64,000 nt of DNA from Acidobacteriota bacterium (lineage in GTDB: Bacteria > Acidobacteriota > Blastocatellia > Pyrinomonadales > Pyrinomonadaceae). Each line of letters starts with the position of its first letter. Position 1 is the first letter of the stretch. The notes beneath the pieces are model-generated. The model worked only from the letters and a program-made list of their open reading frames with translations. It had not been told where the DNA came from and did no database searches. The position numbers were made by a program, and so were the translations under genes. The stretch covers positions 124,001 to 188,000 of the forward strand of contig JAOAPY010000051.1 in assembly GCA_025463135.1 (NCBI GenBank), in the 5' to 3' direction. Positions 46,688 through 55,910 of this stretch are shown one piece after another.

Positions 46688-47815
46688 CTACGCAATCGTC
46701 GCGGTTTTCACACACGCGATCGGCGGCAACCCTTCTTCAATAGTCTGCCATGATTCACCAGTATTATTGGAGCCGAAGAGTTTGCCACTCCTGGTGCCAA
46801 AATATAGTCCCATCGGATCTCCTTTATCGCCGGTCAGGCCATCGCGCAAAACGGTCTCGAAAGCATTCTCCTGGGGCAGACCATTAGTTAACGGTTCCCA
46901 TGAATCACCGGCGTTGCGCGTACGATAGACCCTCAGCCTGGCTTCCGGAGTGCAACGAAACTCATCCGACTCCAGCGGCACGATGAACACCATGTTCGGA
47001 TCTTTATTGTCTATCTCCATGGCAAAACCAAAATCCGACGGCACACCATTGGCGATATCACTCCACGAATCGCCGGCATCGTCTGAGCGATAAAGACCCC
47101 AGTGGTTCTGGAGAAACATTCTGTCGGAGCTCGACGGGTGGCTCACGATCTTGTGCACGCATTGGCCGAACTCCGGATATTGCTGGCCCTCTGGCAGGAA
47201 CTGAGCGCGCACGCCAATGTTACGCGCTTGCCAGTTGGCGCCGCCATCGTCCGTGCGATATACACCACCGGTCGAGATCGCGATGTGCATTCTCTTACTG
47301 TTTGCGGGGTCCGGCAGGATCGTGTGCAGACATAATCCGCCGCCACCCGGCTGCCACTGCGGGCGATGCGGATGATCGTAGAGTCCTTTATCAAGCGCCC
47401 ACGTAGCGCCCGCATCAGTTGATTTGAAGAGCGCGGCCGGTTCGACACCGCAATACAGCGTGTCCGGTTCGTCTTCGTGCCCAAGTGTGATTTGCCAGAT
47501 TTGCTTGACGGAAGCATCGGCATCTTCCGGAAACCTGATATGGTACGCTTCGGGCTCGCTCCAGGTTGCGCCAAAGTCATCTGAGGAACTCAAATAGGAT
47601 CCCCAGAAAGAACTGTTTACCGCGGCCCACAATCGAGTGCGTCCATTGCGGTCATCATAGGCAAAAGCATAGATCGCTTTACCGGGAAAGTATGGGCCAC
47701 CGACTTCCCAGGTTGTGCGTGCGCCGTCCGCGCGAATAATGAACGCACCTTTCATGGTGCCGACCAGTAACACGACGTCGCCGGACTTTGGGGTGATATT
47801 TTTAGGGGCTGGCAT
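46688..47815 (-). CDS. BNR/sialidase-type beta-propeller protein
   Basis: 375 residues with repeated Asp-box-type motifs: SSDDFGATWSEP, STDAGATWALD, TDDGGANWQAR, SDDAGDSWSDIA, TRNAGDSWEPL and NNTGESWQTI, forming a multi-bladed propeller. No signal peptide. Usually annotated exo-alpha-sialidase or glycosyl hydrolase, but sialidase catalytic residues are not evident, so a scaffold or unknown enzyme is equally possible. It stands upstream of the YCII/MoaD-like pair on the same strand. Confidence 0.85.
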   Translation of the reverse strand: MPAPKNITPKSGDVVLLVGTMKGAFIIRADGARTTWEVGGPYFPGKAIYAFAYDDRNGRTRLWAAVNSSFWGSYLSSSDDFGATWSEPEAYHIRFPEDADASVKQIWQITLGHEDEPDTLYCGVEPAALFKSTDAGATWALDKGLYDHPHRPQWQPGGGGLCLHTILPDPANSKRMHIAISTGGVYRTDDGGANWQARNIGVRAQFLPEGQQYPEFGQCVHKIVSHPSSSDRMFLQNHWGLYRSDDAGDSWSDIANGVPSDFGFAMEIDNKDPNMVFIVPLESDEFRCTPEARLRVYRTRNAGDSWEPLTNGLPQENAFETVLRDGLTGDKGDPMGLYFGTRSGKLFGSNNTGESWQTIEEGLPPIACVKTATIA

Positions 47816-47889
47816 TGGGACTCCTTTTTTTTAGATGTGATACCTGGTGCGTAGTTCTTTGTTCTCTAAGCCCTTCGCTCTTTGCTCAT

Positions 47890-49830
47890 TTACTGTGGGC
47901 GGCGCACAAATCCACGACCGCCGAACGCATTGTTGAATCCACCAACTTGCGGCACACCCATTACGTTGCGCACGATCATCAACCGTACCAGCAGACGTGG
48001 CTCTACCAGTTGAAACTTATTTGCTGAAGTTTCCGCCCGTTCAAAATCCAACTTGGCCAGCCGCGCGAGTTCCTGTCCATAGCGAGTCACCATACTGCCG
48101 AGTTCGCTCCCGCTTTCCAACGGCAGCTCGCCATCCTTAAAAATATTTACTTCAAAGCCACTCAATACGGCAGCCGCCGATAAAAGTTCGTTGAGCTGAT
48201 TAATTCCCGGATCGAGCACTTCAAAACTCCGTGCTGTTTCGACAGTTGCGAAGGCCTCGGCTACTTTCAACTGCTGATCAAGTTGGCGGTAATCAGTTGC
48301 GTGGCGATTGCTCAAACGCTGCGCTTCGCCAAGCAGCTTGAGGGCAAGCTTCTTGTCGTCTGTTTGGGCGTCGGCCTTCTGAACCTTGCCCGCCATCTGC
48401 AGCAGCAAGTCAATGCGCTCGTCGTCGGAATGCAGCGCTGCGAGTGCCTGGCGCAGTTGGTCCATATTATCCGCTTCGACTCTGCCGGCGATCAGTCTTA
48501 AGTCCACCTTCTGCAACACGACGTCGCGCGTGCTGCCATCGAGGTGATCGTTGGCGATTTGCCGGGCACGATCAGCGTTGCCCTCATCCAGCGCCTTGAG
48601 CGCTGCCTGTTGATAAAGTCGATCCTGGACTTGTTGAGGGGCGGCGGGTGCTGCTGACAGCAGCATGTCAGACGTTCCCTGCCGCATCAAGTTGCCGAGT
48701 TGGTTGTATCCCGCCTGCGGATTGCCGGCGCCAATTTCGGTCAGCTTTTGTCTTACCGCGGTAGCCTTTAACGGGACGTACTGATCGATTTGTGGTAACA
48801 GTCCCTGTAAACCAAACAGCAATCGGCGGGCGTTGCTTTGTTCGATCTGCGCGTCAGTCGGCGCGCTTTGGTCGTTAGTAAGTCCGCCGGGACCGCGGCC
48901 GCGAGAATTCCCGCCTCGCTGATTGCCACCGCGCTGAGCATCAGCACCTTGTCGCGTAGCCCGCAAGGCAGCATCAATCACCGTACCCATCAGATCCGTA
49001 AAAGCAGACTGGCTCAGTACCGGGCCGATACTGCTGACTCGGGTTTGACTTGTGGACGCGGAATCACTCTTCAATCCGTTGTCGGCCGCGCGCGGACCTG
49101 GTTGCAGTAAAGTCAGGGCCAAGCCTCCGGCCTCAGTGTTGACGAGCATATTCGCGGCTTGCAAGCGGCTCAATACCTTTTCACTGAGTTGCGCAAACGC
49201 TTCCTTGTCCTTCACTTGAAGTTCGCTCAAGACTCGCGGCAACGTGTAGGGAAACTGATCTTTCGCAAGTGCCTCTTCAGCTTTTTGCACCGCCAGTTTC
49301 GGATCGAGTGTGGCGACTTGTGCCAGCAGGCTGTGTTCCAACATCAAGTCGGCGTTGCCTCGTCTCGAATCCGAATCAGCTGCCGGAGACCGGGTAGCGG
49401 CCACAATTTGGTAAGCCAGCGATGCATCATGCTGCGCCGCCGTCATTACCAACTCCTGCCGCATCTGCAGCGCCCACCGCCGCGAGTTGGGGTCAGTGCT
49501 ATGCATCATTTCAGCCACGCCGTCAGAGGCCAGCGAAAACATCGAACGCGCCCGTGCCTCATTGCGCTGCCAAAGCAGATCCCCGGCGGCGATTTGTACG
49601 CGAATCCGATTTTCAGGCAGCTTGAGCATCTGCACTTCGCCGACGATCTGTTCGAGCAAAACCGCAGCTTTGTTTTCCAGGACTTCTTTTTCTTTCTGCT
49701 TTTGTTCTTCTGTTTGCGTCGTGGTGTCAGTCGTGGGGGCCGGCAGCGTCTGGGCGTTCAGAACAGCTGCTCCGCTGAAAACGGCAATTACCAAAATGGA
49801 AATGAAAGCTGAGACTCTAGGCTTTAGCAT
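47890..49830 (-). CDS. Large exported alpha-helical protein, unknown
   Basis: 646 residues: signal peptide (about 5-26), a Thr/Gln/Lys-rich acidic coil, then a long alpha-helical body rich in Ala/Leu/Gln that looks like degenerate TPR or HEAT-type repeats (LEQIVGEVQMLKLPENRIRVQIAAGDLLW; LDEGNADRARQIANDHL; AEAFATVETARSFEVLD). A low-complexity Gly/Arg island (QRGGNQRGGNSRGRGPGG) lies at about 298-315. No known family recognised; likely a lineage-specific periplasmic protein. A short TTCGCTC/TTTGCTC fragment lies just after its stop, as in the 26.5-kb tract. Confidence 0.75.
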   Translation of the reverse strand: MLKPRVSAFISILVIAVFSGAAVLNAQTLPAPTTDTTTQTEEQKQKEKEVLENKAAVLLEQIVGEVQMLKLPENRIRVQIAAGDLLWQRNEARARSMFSLASDGVAEMMHSTDPNSRRWALQMRQELVMTAAQHDASLAYQIVAATRSPAADSDSRRGNADLMLEHSLLAQVATLDPKLAVQKAEEALAKDQFPYTLPRVLSELQVKDKEAFAQLSEKVLSRLQAANMLVNTEAGGLALTLLQPGPRAADNGLKSDSASTSQTRVSSIGPVLSQSAFTDLMGTVIDAALRATRQGADAQRGGNQRGGNSRGRGPGGLTNDQSAPTDAQIEQSNARRLLFGLQGLLPQIDQYVPLKATAVRQKLTEIGAGNPQAGYNQLGNLMRQGTSDMLLSAAPAAPQQVQDRLYQQAALKALDEGNADRARQIANDHLDGSTRDVVLQKVDLRLIAGRVEADNMDQLRQALAALHSDDERIDLLLQMAGKVQKADAQTDDKKLALKLLGEAQRLSNRHATDYRQLDQQLKVAEAFATVETARSFEVLDPGINQLNELLSAAAVLSGFEVNIFKDGELPLESGSELGSMVTRYGQELARLAKLDFERAETSANKFQLVEPRLLVRLMIVRNVMGVPQVGGFNNAFGGRGFVRRPQ

Positions 49831-49911
49831 GGCTTACCTCTTTTGAGAACGTTGACGGGAGAAGCGTTTGATTTCCCAAATAGTAGCTTAGTTGCTTCGA
49901 TCAAGGCGAAT

Positions 49912-49991
49912 GTACAGCAGGCTGCCAGCCTGCAGTTGTTGCGTGATCGAGCACCAACGACATGATCAGCAGGCTGGCAGGCCTGCTGTAC
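49912..49991. repeat. REPIN-like 80-bp element with GTACAGCAGGC ends
   Basis: Left end GTACAGCAGGCTGCCAGCCT (hairpin GCAGGCTG-c-CAGCCTGC) and right end ...GCAGGCCTGCTGTAC are inverted copies (one indel), separated by about 36 bases. It lies between the lhr stop and the 47890-49830 gene. Confidence 0.85.
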
Positions 49992-49995
49992 CTGA

Positions 49996-52900
49996 TTAAG
50001 CGCGGCGACTGAGGTACGAACGCAGCACGGGCGGCGTGGCCTTGCGGAGCAATGCGGCCTTGGCTTGCCATTCCAGTGTGCGACTCATTTCAACCAGGAA
50101 GCGCGTCTCACCCGACTCCAGCGCGGCCACTGGTGCGCCGTCGCTGTAAAGGACACGATTTGCAGCATGGGCAGTGACGCGAGGCCCGGGCGTAATGATC
50201 CCGGCCAGGTTGAGCGGATCGGCGGCGCTAACGGAAATCATGTTTCCCTTTTCCGGCGCGCGCCGAATAGAGCGGACCAGCGCGACTGCTTCAGGTAGGG
50301 CAAACTGTTCGCCGGAAATGCCCGCGACAAAACGGCCGCCGCGAATCTCGCCGCGCGCTTCGAGCCGATGATAGACACGCAGCAGATCGCGCCACGGTAA
50401 GGCGATGCCTTCGCGTTCCAGCAGGCGCTTGAAGACGACGCCGTACCGTTGCAGCAGGATGCGGGCAACGGCTTCTTTTGTTTCGGCGGGAATTGTGGAA
50501 GAAGCTTGCCAGCGGCTGTAAGTTGGAACTGGTTTCGTTAGCGAAGAGCTGATGGAAAGTTCAGCCGGCAAAATGCCTGCGCTCCCGGGGAGGATGGACC
50601 AACGACCGGCGCTGGCCATGTCGTAAACCGGTTGGCGATGTTTGTGCCGTGCGGCCGCGCGTGTTTTGCGACTCGCCGGAGTCAGTAACGCGCGGAGTCC
50701 GGTAAAGCTGTCGGACGTAATCAATCCATAAGCCACCAACTCAGCAAGCGCGTCTTCTACCTGGCTGCGCAGTAACCTGGTGCTTTCGACAATGTCGTGA
50801 AAGAACGAAGCACCGCGCGTCCGCAGAAAGCTATGGACAACCTCGGTGGTAGTAGAAAAATTGACTTCCTCCAACGACGGCCGCGGAAAAACCGAATTCC
50901 AAACTGACAGATTCTTTCGTCGCACAATCGCAATCGGAGTGGTGCGCACGGGACCGGATCCGCGGGACTTTTCGGGTCCGTTCTTTGGCGCTGCCAGCGG
51001 AGTCAGCCGCGCCCACATGACTTCGCCTGACAAACACAGGGCATCCAACCAGACCGGATCGTATTCGAGCAGACGGCTGGGCAACAGTTCACCTTCCCAG
51101 GCTGCGGCGGGTGCTTCGAATCCTTCCAATTGTTCCAGCACGACACGCAGACTGTCAGGTCCCTCGATCTGATGATCGGGCGCGACCTTTTGCCAGGCCA
51201 GCAGGAAACGAATAAAGTCCGCGCTGGAGACCGGCTCAATTTCCTGACGCAACCGGTTCAGCGTGTAGCTGTGAATGCGAGCCAGTAAACGGCGCGCGCA
51301 CCACTCCGTACCATGCGCATTGTTCGTGAAGCTGCCGCGAATCACAAAGCCTTCGACTTCCAACTTGAGTAGCGCGGCTTCGATGTCTCGGGATGATAAC
51401 CCAAGTGAGAGCGCCAGAGTCTCTGCGGTAACCGGACCCAAACCCTCGAGACGGCCGCGCACCAACTCGACCAGCGCGTCTTCGAAAGACCATGTCGTTT
51501 GCGCGAAGCTTTCAGGTGCGGTGATGACCGGGTGAAGCCAAGCCGACGGAAAAACTGCCTGCAACTGCGGTAGGCGCTCGGCCGCAACCCATAATGCTGC
51601 CGCTTCGGTCTGCAGCACAGCAGCTCGTCGATCACTCTGCAACTGAGCAAAGAAATCCTGCCACTCAGTGCCTTCGCTTGCCGTCAGGAAACCCAACTCC
51701 ACCAGCGCGTCGTGCAGTTCGTCAGGATTTTGCGCCTCCGGCCATACTTCCTCGCGCACGCGCTCAATCGCGGCGGGATCCAGCTTGCCAATGTCCGCGG
51801 CCTTTTCCGGATCCAGCCAACGCCTTTGGAACACCGCGCGCGTCCGCCGCTCTTCCAGTGGCGCATCGTCAAGGTAAGCGTAGGGACGCGCATTCAGAAT
51901 CTCAGCGGCCAGCGGCGACGCCTCGATCATGTCTCGCGCGATGAGATTTCGTTCGTTGCGCTCAATTGATTGCAGCAGCGATTGGAGCCCTTCGATATCC
52001 ATCGCTTCTTCCAAACAATCTTTCACTGTTTGCGCCACTAACGGATGCCCGGGAATCTCGCGCGGGCCGCCTCCAAGATTCTCGACACAGGCCACCTGAT
52101 CCGGAAAGACCGCGGTCAAGAGATCTTCCGCATCCATTCGCTGTAGCTGCGCCGGGATCTTTTTGCCGCCACGACGACGCAGTACGGCCAGCGCACGCGT
52201 CACATTCCAGCGCCAGCGGATGTTCCACATCGGGGCATCGAGGAGCGCCTGACATAACAACTCGCGCACGGTCTTTGAATTCAAATAGTGAAAGACATCG
52301 CTGAGCGGAAAACTGTGCGTGGGACCAAGTGATAAGACAATTGCGTCCTCGGTAGCTGCTGCCTGCAATTCAAAGTTGAACTGGCGGCAGAAACGTTTGC
52401 GCAAAGCCAGACCCCAGGCACGATTCAAGCGACTGCCAAACGGTGCGTGGATGATCAACTGCATACTGCCGCTGTCGTCAAAGAAACGCTCGAGGACGAT
52501 ATTTTGCTGGGTGGGCATAACACCGAGAGCAATCTTCGAAGCCGCGAGATATTCGACGATCTGCTCGGCGGCAGAACGAGAGATGCCGACCTCGTCAGTT
52601 AAGTAGCGCAGACTCGAGTCTGTGTTGATAGAGACCTTCGCTTCTTCCGGATATTGGGCGGCCTCTTTGTCAGGAGTCTGGGATGGGTCGTCACTCAGAC
52701 TGAAGTCTGAGCTACTTACTGAAACGCGTGCGGCTACGTCTTCGCGCAAACGCGAGACTGCCGCGGAAAGCTCGGGTGTGCGTGCGGGCGCTTCACCCAG
52801 CCAAAATGGAATGGACGGCGGCTGACCATGCGCATCCTCGACTCGCACCTTGCCCTGCTCGACCCGCAACACCCGCCAGGAAGTATTGCCCAGCTGAAAA

Positions 52901-54669
52901 ATGTCGCCCTGCAAACTCTCAATGGCAAAGTCTTCGTTGACGCTGCCGATGACCAGCCCGCCCGGCTCGAGCACCACTGCATAGTCGGCCGTATCCGGAA
53001 TCGCACCACCGGACGTAATTGCCGCCAGACGGGCGCCGCGCCGACCACGCAATCGATGATTTACCGCGTCGTGATGCAAGTAAGCCGAGCGCCGGCCGCG
53101 TTTCGTCGCGAACCCTTCGGCCAGCATTCTTACGACTTCGTCAAAGTCAGTGCGCTCGAGGTTCCGATACGGATAAGCACCGCGAACCATGGCAAACAAG
53201 TCGTCTTCGACCCACTCTTCGGCGGCGACCGCGGCCACGATCTGCTGTGCGAGAATGTCGAGTGGCTGCTGCGGAATAGTCACCTGGTCCAGCTCGCCAC
53301 GGCGCACCGAATCAATCAAAGCGGCGCACTCAACCAATTCATCGCGCGACAGCGGGAAGATTCTGCCTTTGGGAAAGCCTTCAACCGTGTGATTCGAGCG
53401 CCCCACCCGTTGCAGAAAGCTGGCAATCGAACGCGTGGAAGCAAGTTGGCAAACGAGATTGACATCGCCAATGTCGATACCCAGCTCCAATGAAGCCGTC
53501 GCAACCAACGCGCTCAACTCGCCGGCCTTCAAGCGCAGCTCGGCCGCCAAACGCTGTTCGCGCGCCAGGCTGCCGTGATGCGCGGCGATATTTTCGTCGC
53601 CGATGCGCTCACCCAGATGTCGCGCAACTCGTTCTGCCAGACGGCGCGTGTTGACGAAAATAAGCGTGGTGTGATGTTCGCGGATCAGTTGGGCGAGGCG
53701 ATCGTAGACTTCGTCCCAGACTTCGCCGGACATCACCGCCTGCAAAGGCGAGTCGGGTACTTCAATCGCCAGATCGAGCCGGCGCACATGGCCGCTGTCA
53801 ACAATCGTGCAATTGGGCGTGCCGTCGGCTTTCAGATTAGCCGTGCCGACCAGGAAGCGCGCGACTTCCTCGATGGGACGCTGGGTCGCCGATAAACCGA
53901 TGCGGACCAGAGTGGGGCGTGGGGTGGGGGGAGAGAAGTCAGGCTGCGGATTAGCGGTCTCTATTTTGAGGTTTCGCGTTTCGGATTTCGCTTCCAAGCC
54001 AATCAGCTTCCCCTGTCGCGCGTCTCGTTCGCCAGCGAACGCGCCGGCTGATTGCTGATTACTGTTGACTGATTGCTCGTCTGCATGCTGAGCGGCGAGG
54101 TGTTCGAGTCGTTCGATCGATAGGGCCAGGTGCGAGCCGCGCTTGTCGCCGACCAGCGCGTGAATTTCGTCGACAATCAATGTGCGCGCGGTGCGCAACA
54201 TGCGGCGGCCGCCTTCGCTGGTTAAAAGAATGTAAAGCGATTCCGGCGTGGTGACGCAAATGTGCGGTGGCCGCTTGATCATCGCGGTCCGTTCCGCTGC
54301 CGGTGTGTCGCCGGTGCGCACAAGCGTGCGAATGTTTACCGGAGGCAATCCGAGCGCCAGCAATTCGCGCTCGATCCCTTCCAGCGGCTTTTGCAAGTTG
54401 ATTTGAATGTCGTTGCTTAGCGCCTTGAGCGGAGAGACATAGATGACGTGCGTCGTGTCATCGAGCTTGTCCTCGAGACCAAGGCGGACGAGGTCGTCAA
54501 TGGCGGCGAGAAAAGCGGCGAGCGTCTTACCGGAACCGGTTGGCGCTGCGATCAGAGTGTTCTGGTGGTTCTTGATCGCCGGCCAGGCCTGTTCCTGGGG
54601 CAGCGTGGCGCCGGGAAACTGTTTCGCAAACCAGTTAGCTACCGCTGGATGAAAAAGACTCGAATTCAT
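49996..54669 (-). CDS. lhr: Lhr-family ATP-dependent DNA helicase
   Basis: Very large (1557 residues from ATG 54669) 3'-5' superfamily 2 helicase used in DNA repair. Walker [21 protein letters not shown], Walker B with [17 protein letters not shown], motif [13 protein letters not shown], motif IV-VI with [35 protein letters not shown] and QRVGRSNHT, then the Lhr winged-helix/core ([20 protein letters not shown]). Three lineage-specific inserts are apparent. The first, about 57 residues before motif III, is Q/S/N-rich and repeat-like. The second (52595-52722) is a palindrome-ended element. The third, around 50540-50580, encodes SAGILPAE. All keep the frame. Start at [10 protein letters not shown] is preferred. 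Confidence 0.93.
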   Translation of the reverse strand: MNSSLFHPAVANWFAKQFPGATLPQEQAWPAIKNHQNTLIAAPTGSGKTLAAFLAAIDDLVRLGLEDKLDDTTHVIYVSPLKALSNDIQINLQKPLEGIERELLALGLPPVNIRTLVRTGDTPAAERTAMIKRPPHICVTTPESLYILLTSEGGRRMLRTARTLIVDEIHALVGDKRGSHLALSIERLEHLAAQHADEQSVNSNQQSAGAFAGERDARQGKLIGLEAKSETRNLKIETANPQPDFSPPTPRPTLVRIGLSATQRPIEEVARFLVGTANLKADGTPNCTIVDSGHVRRLDLAIEVPDSPLQAVMSGEVWDEVYDRLAQLIREHHTTLIFVNTRRLAERVARHLGERIGDENIAAHHGSLAREQRLAAELRLKAGELSALVATASLELGIDIGDVNLVCQLASTRSIASFLQRVGRSNHTVEGFPKGRIFPLSRDELVECAALIDSVRRGELDQVTIPQQPLDILAQQIVAAVAAEEWVEDDLFAMVRGAYPYRNLERTDFDEVVRMLAEGFATKRGRRSAYLHHDAVNHRLRGRRGARLAAITSGGAIPDTADYAVVLEPGGLVIGSVNEDFAIESLQGDIFQLGNTSWRVLRVEQGKVRVEDAHGQPPSIPFWLGEAPARTPELSAAVSRLREDVAARVSVSSSDFSLSDDPSQTPDKEAAQYPEEAKVSINTDSSLRYLTDEVGISRSAAEQIVEYLAASKIALGVMPTQQNIVLERFFDDSGSMQLIIHAPFGSRLNRAWGLALRKRFCRQFNFELQAAATEDAIVLSLGPTHSFPLSDVFHYLNSKTVRELLCQALLDAPMWNIRWRWNVTRALAVLRRRGGKKIPAQLQRMDAEDLLTAVFPDQVACVENLGGGPREIPGHPLVAQTVKDCLEEAMDIEGLQSLLQSIERNERNLIARDMIEASPLAAEILNARPYAYLDDAPLEERRTRAVFQRRWLDPEKAADIGKLDPAAIERVREEVWPEAQNPDELHDALVELGFLTASEGTEWQDFFAQLQSDRRAAVLQTEAAALWVAAERLPQLQAVFPSAWLHPVITAPESFAQTTWSFEDALVELVRGRLEGLGPVTAETLALSLGLSSRDIEAALLKLEVEGFVIRGSFTNNAHGTEWCARRLLARIHSYTLNRLRQEIEPVSSADFIRFLLAWQKVAPDHQIEGPDSLRVVLEQLEGFEAPAAAWEGELLPSRLLEYDPVWLDALCLSGEVMWARLTPLAAPKNGPEKSRGSGPVRTTPIAIVRRKNLSVWNSVFPRPSLEEVNFSTTTEVVHSFLRTRGASFFHDIVESTRLLRSQVEDALAELVAYGLITSDSFTGLRALLTPASRKTRAAARHKHRQPVYDMASAGRWSILPGSAGILPAELSISSSLTKPVPTYSRWQASSTIPAETKEAVARILLQRYGVVFKRLLEREGIALPWRDLLRVYHRLEARGEIRGGRFVAGISGEQFALPEAVALVRSIRRAPEKGNMISVSAADPLNLAGIITPGPRVTAHAANRVLYSDGAPVAALESGETRFLVEMSRTLEWQAKAALLRKATPPVLRSYLSRRA
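52595..52722. mobile_element. MITE/REPIN-like element inserted in frame within lhr
   Basis: Inverted ends: AAGTAGCGCAGACT (52601-52614) against AAGTAGCTCAGACT read from the other side (52717-52704), 13 of 14 bases alike; similarity extends outward to TCAGT/ACTGA. Each end is itself a hairpin: CAGACTCGAGTCTG (52609-52622) and CTCAGACT-GA-AGTCTGAG (52694-52711). GTAG precedes each palindrome, as in REP sequences used by RAYT transposases. The core of 117 bases equals 39 codons, so lhr stays open. Confidence 0.85.
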
Positions 54670-54782
54670 GGGTTCGAGCATTATACAATCGTCGCGTGAT
54701 TTTGCACAGGTGAAACATTGGCCACCCCACGCAACGCACTGATGATCTTGCTGGCCGGAAAGAGGCGTGGCAAAATCAACCC

Positions 54783-54998
54783 ATGGAAGTTGTATTTAGT
54801 GTCGCACCGGAAACCGAGGGGGCTTCGTTGCCGAATGTCTTCCCACGACATCTTCACACAAGCTGACGACTGGGAAGAGCTGCGAAGAAACATTCAGGAG
54901 GCAGTCGCCGCCTACTTCTTCGACCAGCCGAAAGCCTGAAAAGATCCGGCTTCACCCGGCTTCACTTAGTACGCCATGAAGTGTTGGCCTGTGCATGA
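54783..54998 (+). pseudogene. Broken hicB-like antitoxin gene
   Basis: Pieces of a HicB/short antitoxin-type protein in three frames: [13 protein letters not shown] (54783 on), then SHDIFTQADDWEELRRNIQEAVAAYFFDQPK, then EKIRLH and finally RLHLVRHEVLACA ending at the TGA at 54996-54998. Breaks: a shift at the G run near 54819, an extra G at about 54933, and a 10-base tandem duplication CCGGCTTCAC (54956-54975). Joined, the pieces give the normal 70-75-residue family layout. The G-run break could be a sequencing error, but the duplication argues for real decay. Confidence 0.6.
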
Positions 54999-55015
54999 AA
55001 CTGTCTCGCGATGTC
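54995..55015 (+). pseudogene. hicA start stub
   Basis: ATGA overlap with the broken hicB: ATG AAA CTG TCT CGC GAT GTC gives MKLSRDV, which matches the usual HicA beginning MKLPRDx. After seven codons similarity stops where the DUF2461 gene begins (ATG at 55011), as if a deletion removed the toxin body. Short, so tentative. Confidence 0.4.
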
Positions 55016-55760
55016 AAAGTCTATTCATTTCACTCCGGAATTTTTCAAGTTCCTGAGCCAGCTCAAGCGGCACAACAACCGCGAATGGTTCCTGAAAAAT
55101 AAGCACAGGTACGAGCAGGACGTGCGCGACCCGTTTCTGAAATTCATCGAGGACTTTGGTCCGCGTCTTCACAAGATCAGTCCGCACTTTATTGCCGATT
55201 CGCGGCGCAGCGGCGGGTCACTACTGCGCATTTATCGCGACATGCGTTTTCGTCCCGATGGCGATCCCTATCAAACAAAAGCGGCGGCACGATTTCCGCA
55301 CGTGGCCTGGAAACAGACGACGGCGCCCGGGTTCTATCTTCACCTTGAACCCGGCAGCTCATTTTTCGCCGGCGGTTTGTGGCGGCCTGATCCGGAACCG
55401 CGTAATGCCATCAGAGAGGCCATCGTCAACGAGCCGGCAGCATGGAAGAAGGCGGTGAGCGGCAGGAAATTCAAGGCCGCGGGCGGGCTCTCTGGCGACG
55501 TAATGCAGCGTATGCCGCCCGGTTACGATCCCGATCATCCGCTGGCCGAAGATTTGAAGCGCAAAGATTTCATAACCGCTGCATCTTTCACCGATCAGCA
55601 GGTTTGCGCATCTGATTTCCTCGATCGCATTACGACTACGGTCGAAGCCGTTGCGCCCTTTATGGAATTCCTGACACGCGCGTTGAAATTGCCATGGGCC
55701 AGTTCAGATCCGGCGGCGACTCGCGACCCATTAAATGTTGTTGAGCCTCGACTCGAGTAA
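55011..55760 (+). CDS. DUF2461 (TIGR02453) family protein
   Basis: 249 residues. Family signatures: HFTPEFFKFLSQLKRHNNREWFLKNKHRYE, LLRIYRDMRFRPDGDPYQTKAAARFPH, PGFYLHLEPGSSFFAGGLWRPDPEPRNAIREAI, and RKDFITAASFTDQQV. Cytosolic, function unknown. The start ATG falls inside the hicA stub, so the present 5' end may be a deletion junction; no Shine-Dalgarno is seen. Confidence 0.9.
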   Translation: MSKSIHFTPEFFKFLSQLKRHNNREWFLKNKHRYEQDVRDPFLKFIEDFGPRLHKISPHFIADSRRSGGSLLRIYRDMRFRPDGDPYQTKAAARFPHVAWKQTTAPGFYLHLEPGSSFFAGGLWRPDPEPRNAIREAIVNEPAAWKKAVSGRKFKAAGGLSGDVMQRMPPGYDPDHPLAEDLKRKDFITAASFTDQQVCASDFLDRITTTVEAVAPFMEFLTRALKLPWASSDPAATRDPLNVVEPRLE

Positions 55761-55829
55761 TCTTAGACATTCCTACCGCAGCCTCAGCCCGGTGACCACG
55801 CAGCCCCCTGGCAAATGGATTCGTTGTTT

Positions 55830-55885
55830 TTACGCCAAAGGCGTTGGCTAATTCCAGCCCAGGGTAACACCCCTGTGTATACCGA
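55830..55885. repeat. Dispersed hairpin pair near egtB 3' end
   Basis: ACGCC-AAA-GGCGT hairpin (about 55835-55847) followed by CCAGCCCAGGGTAACACCCC, a second imperfect hairpin. The wording resembles repeats seen widely in environmental genomes. It lies between convergent DUF2461 and egtB. Confidence 0.4.
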
Positions 55886-55910
55886 CAGTTGGGAGCACCA
55901 AAAACCTGCG

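Noticed and set aside
49159-49812. 217-codon plus-strand frame opposite the large exported protein
   Set aside because: Antisense shadow; composition rich in R/H/C/Q with no domain.
52828-53493. 221-codon plus-strand frame opposite lhr
   Set aside because: Antisense shadow of a clear helicase gene.
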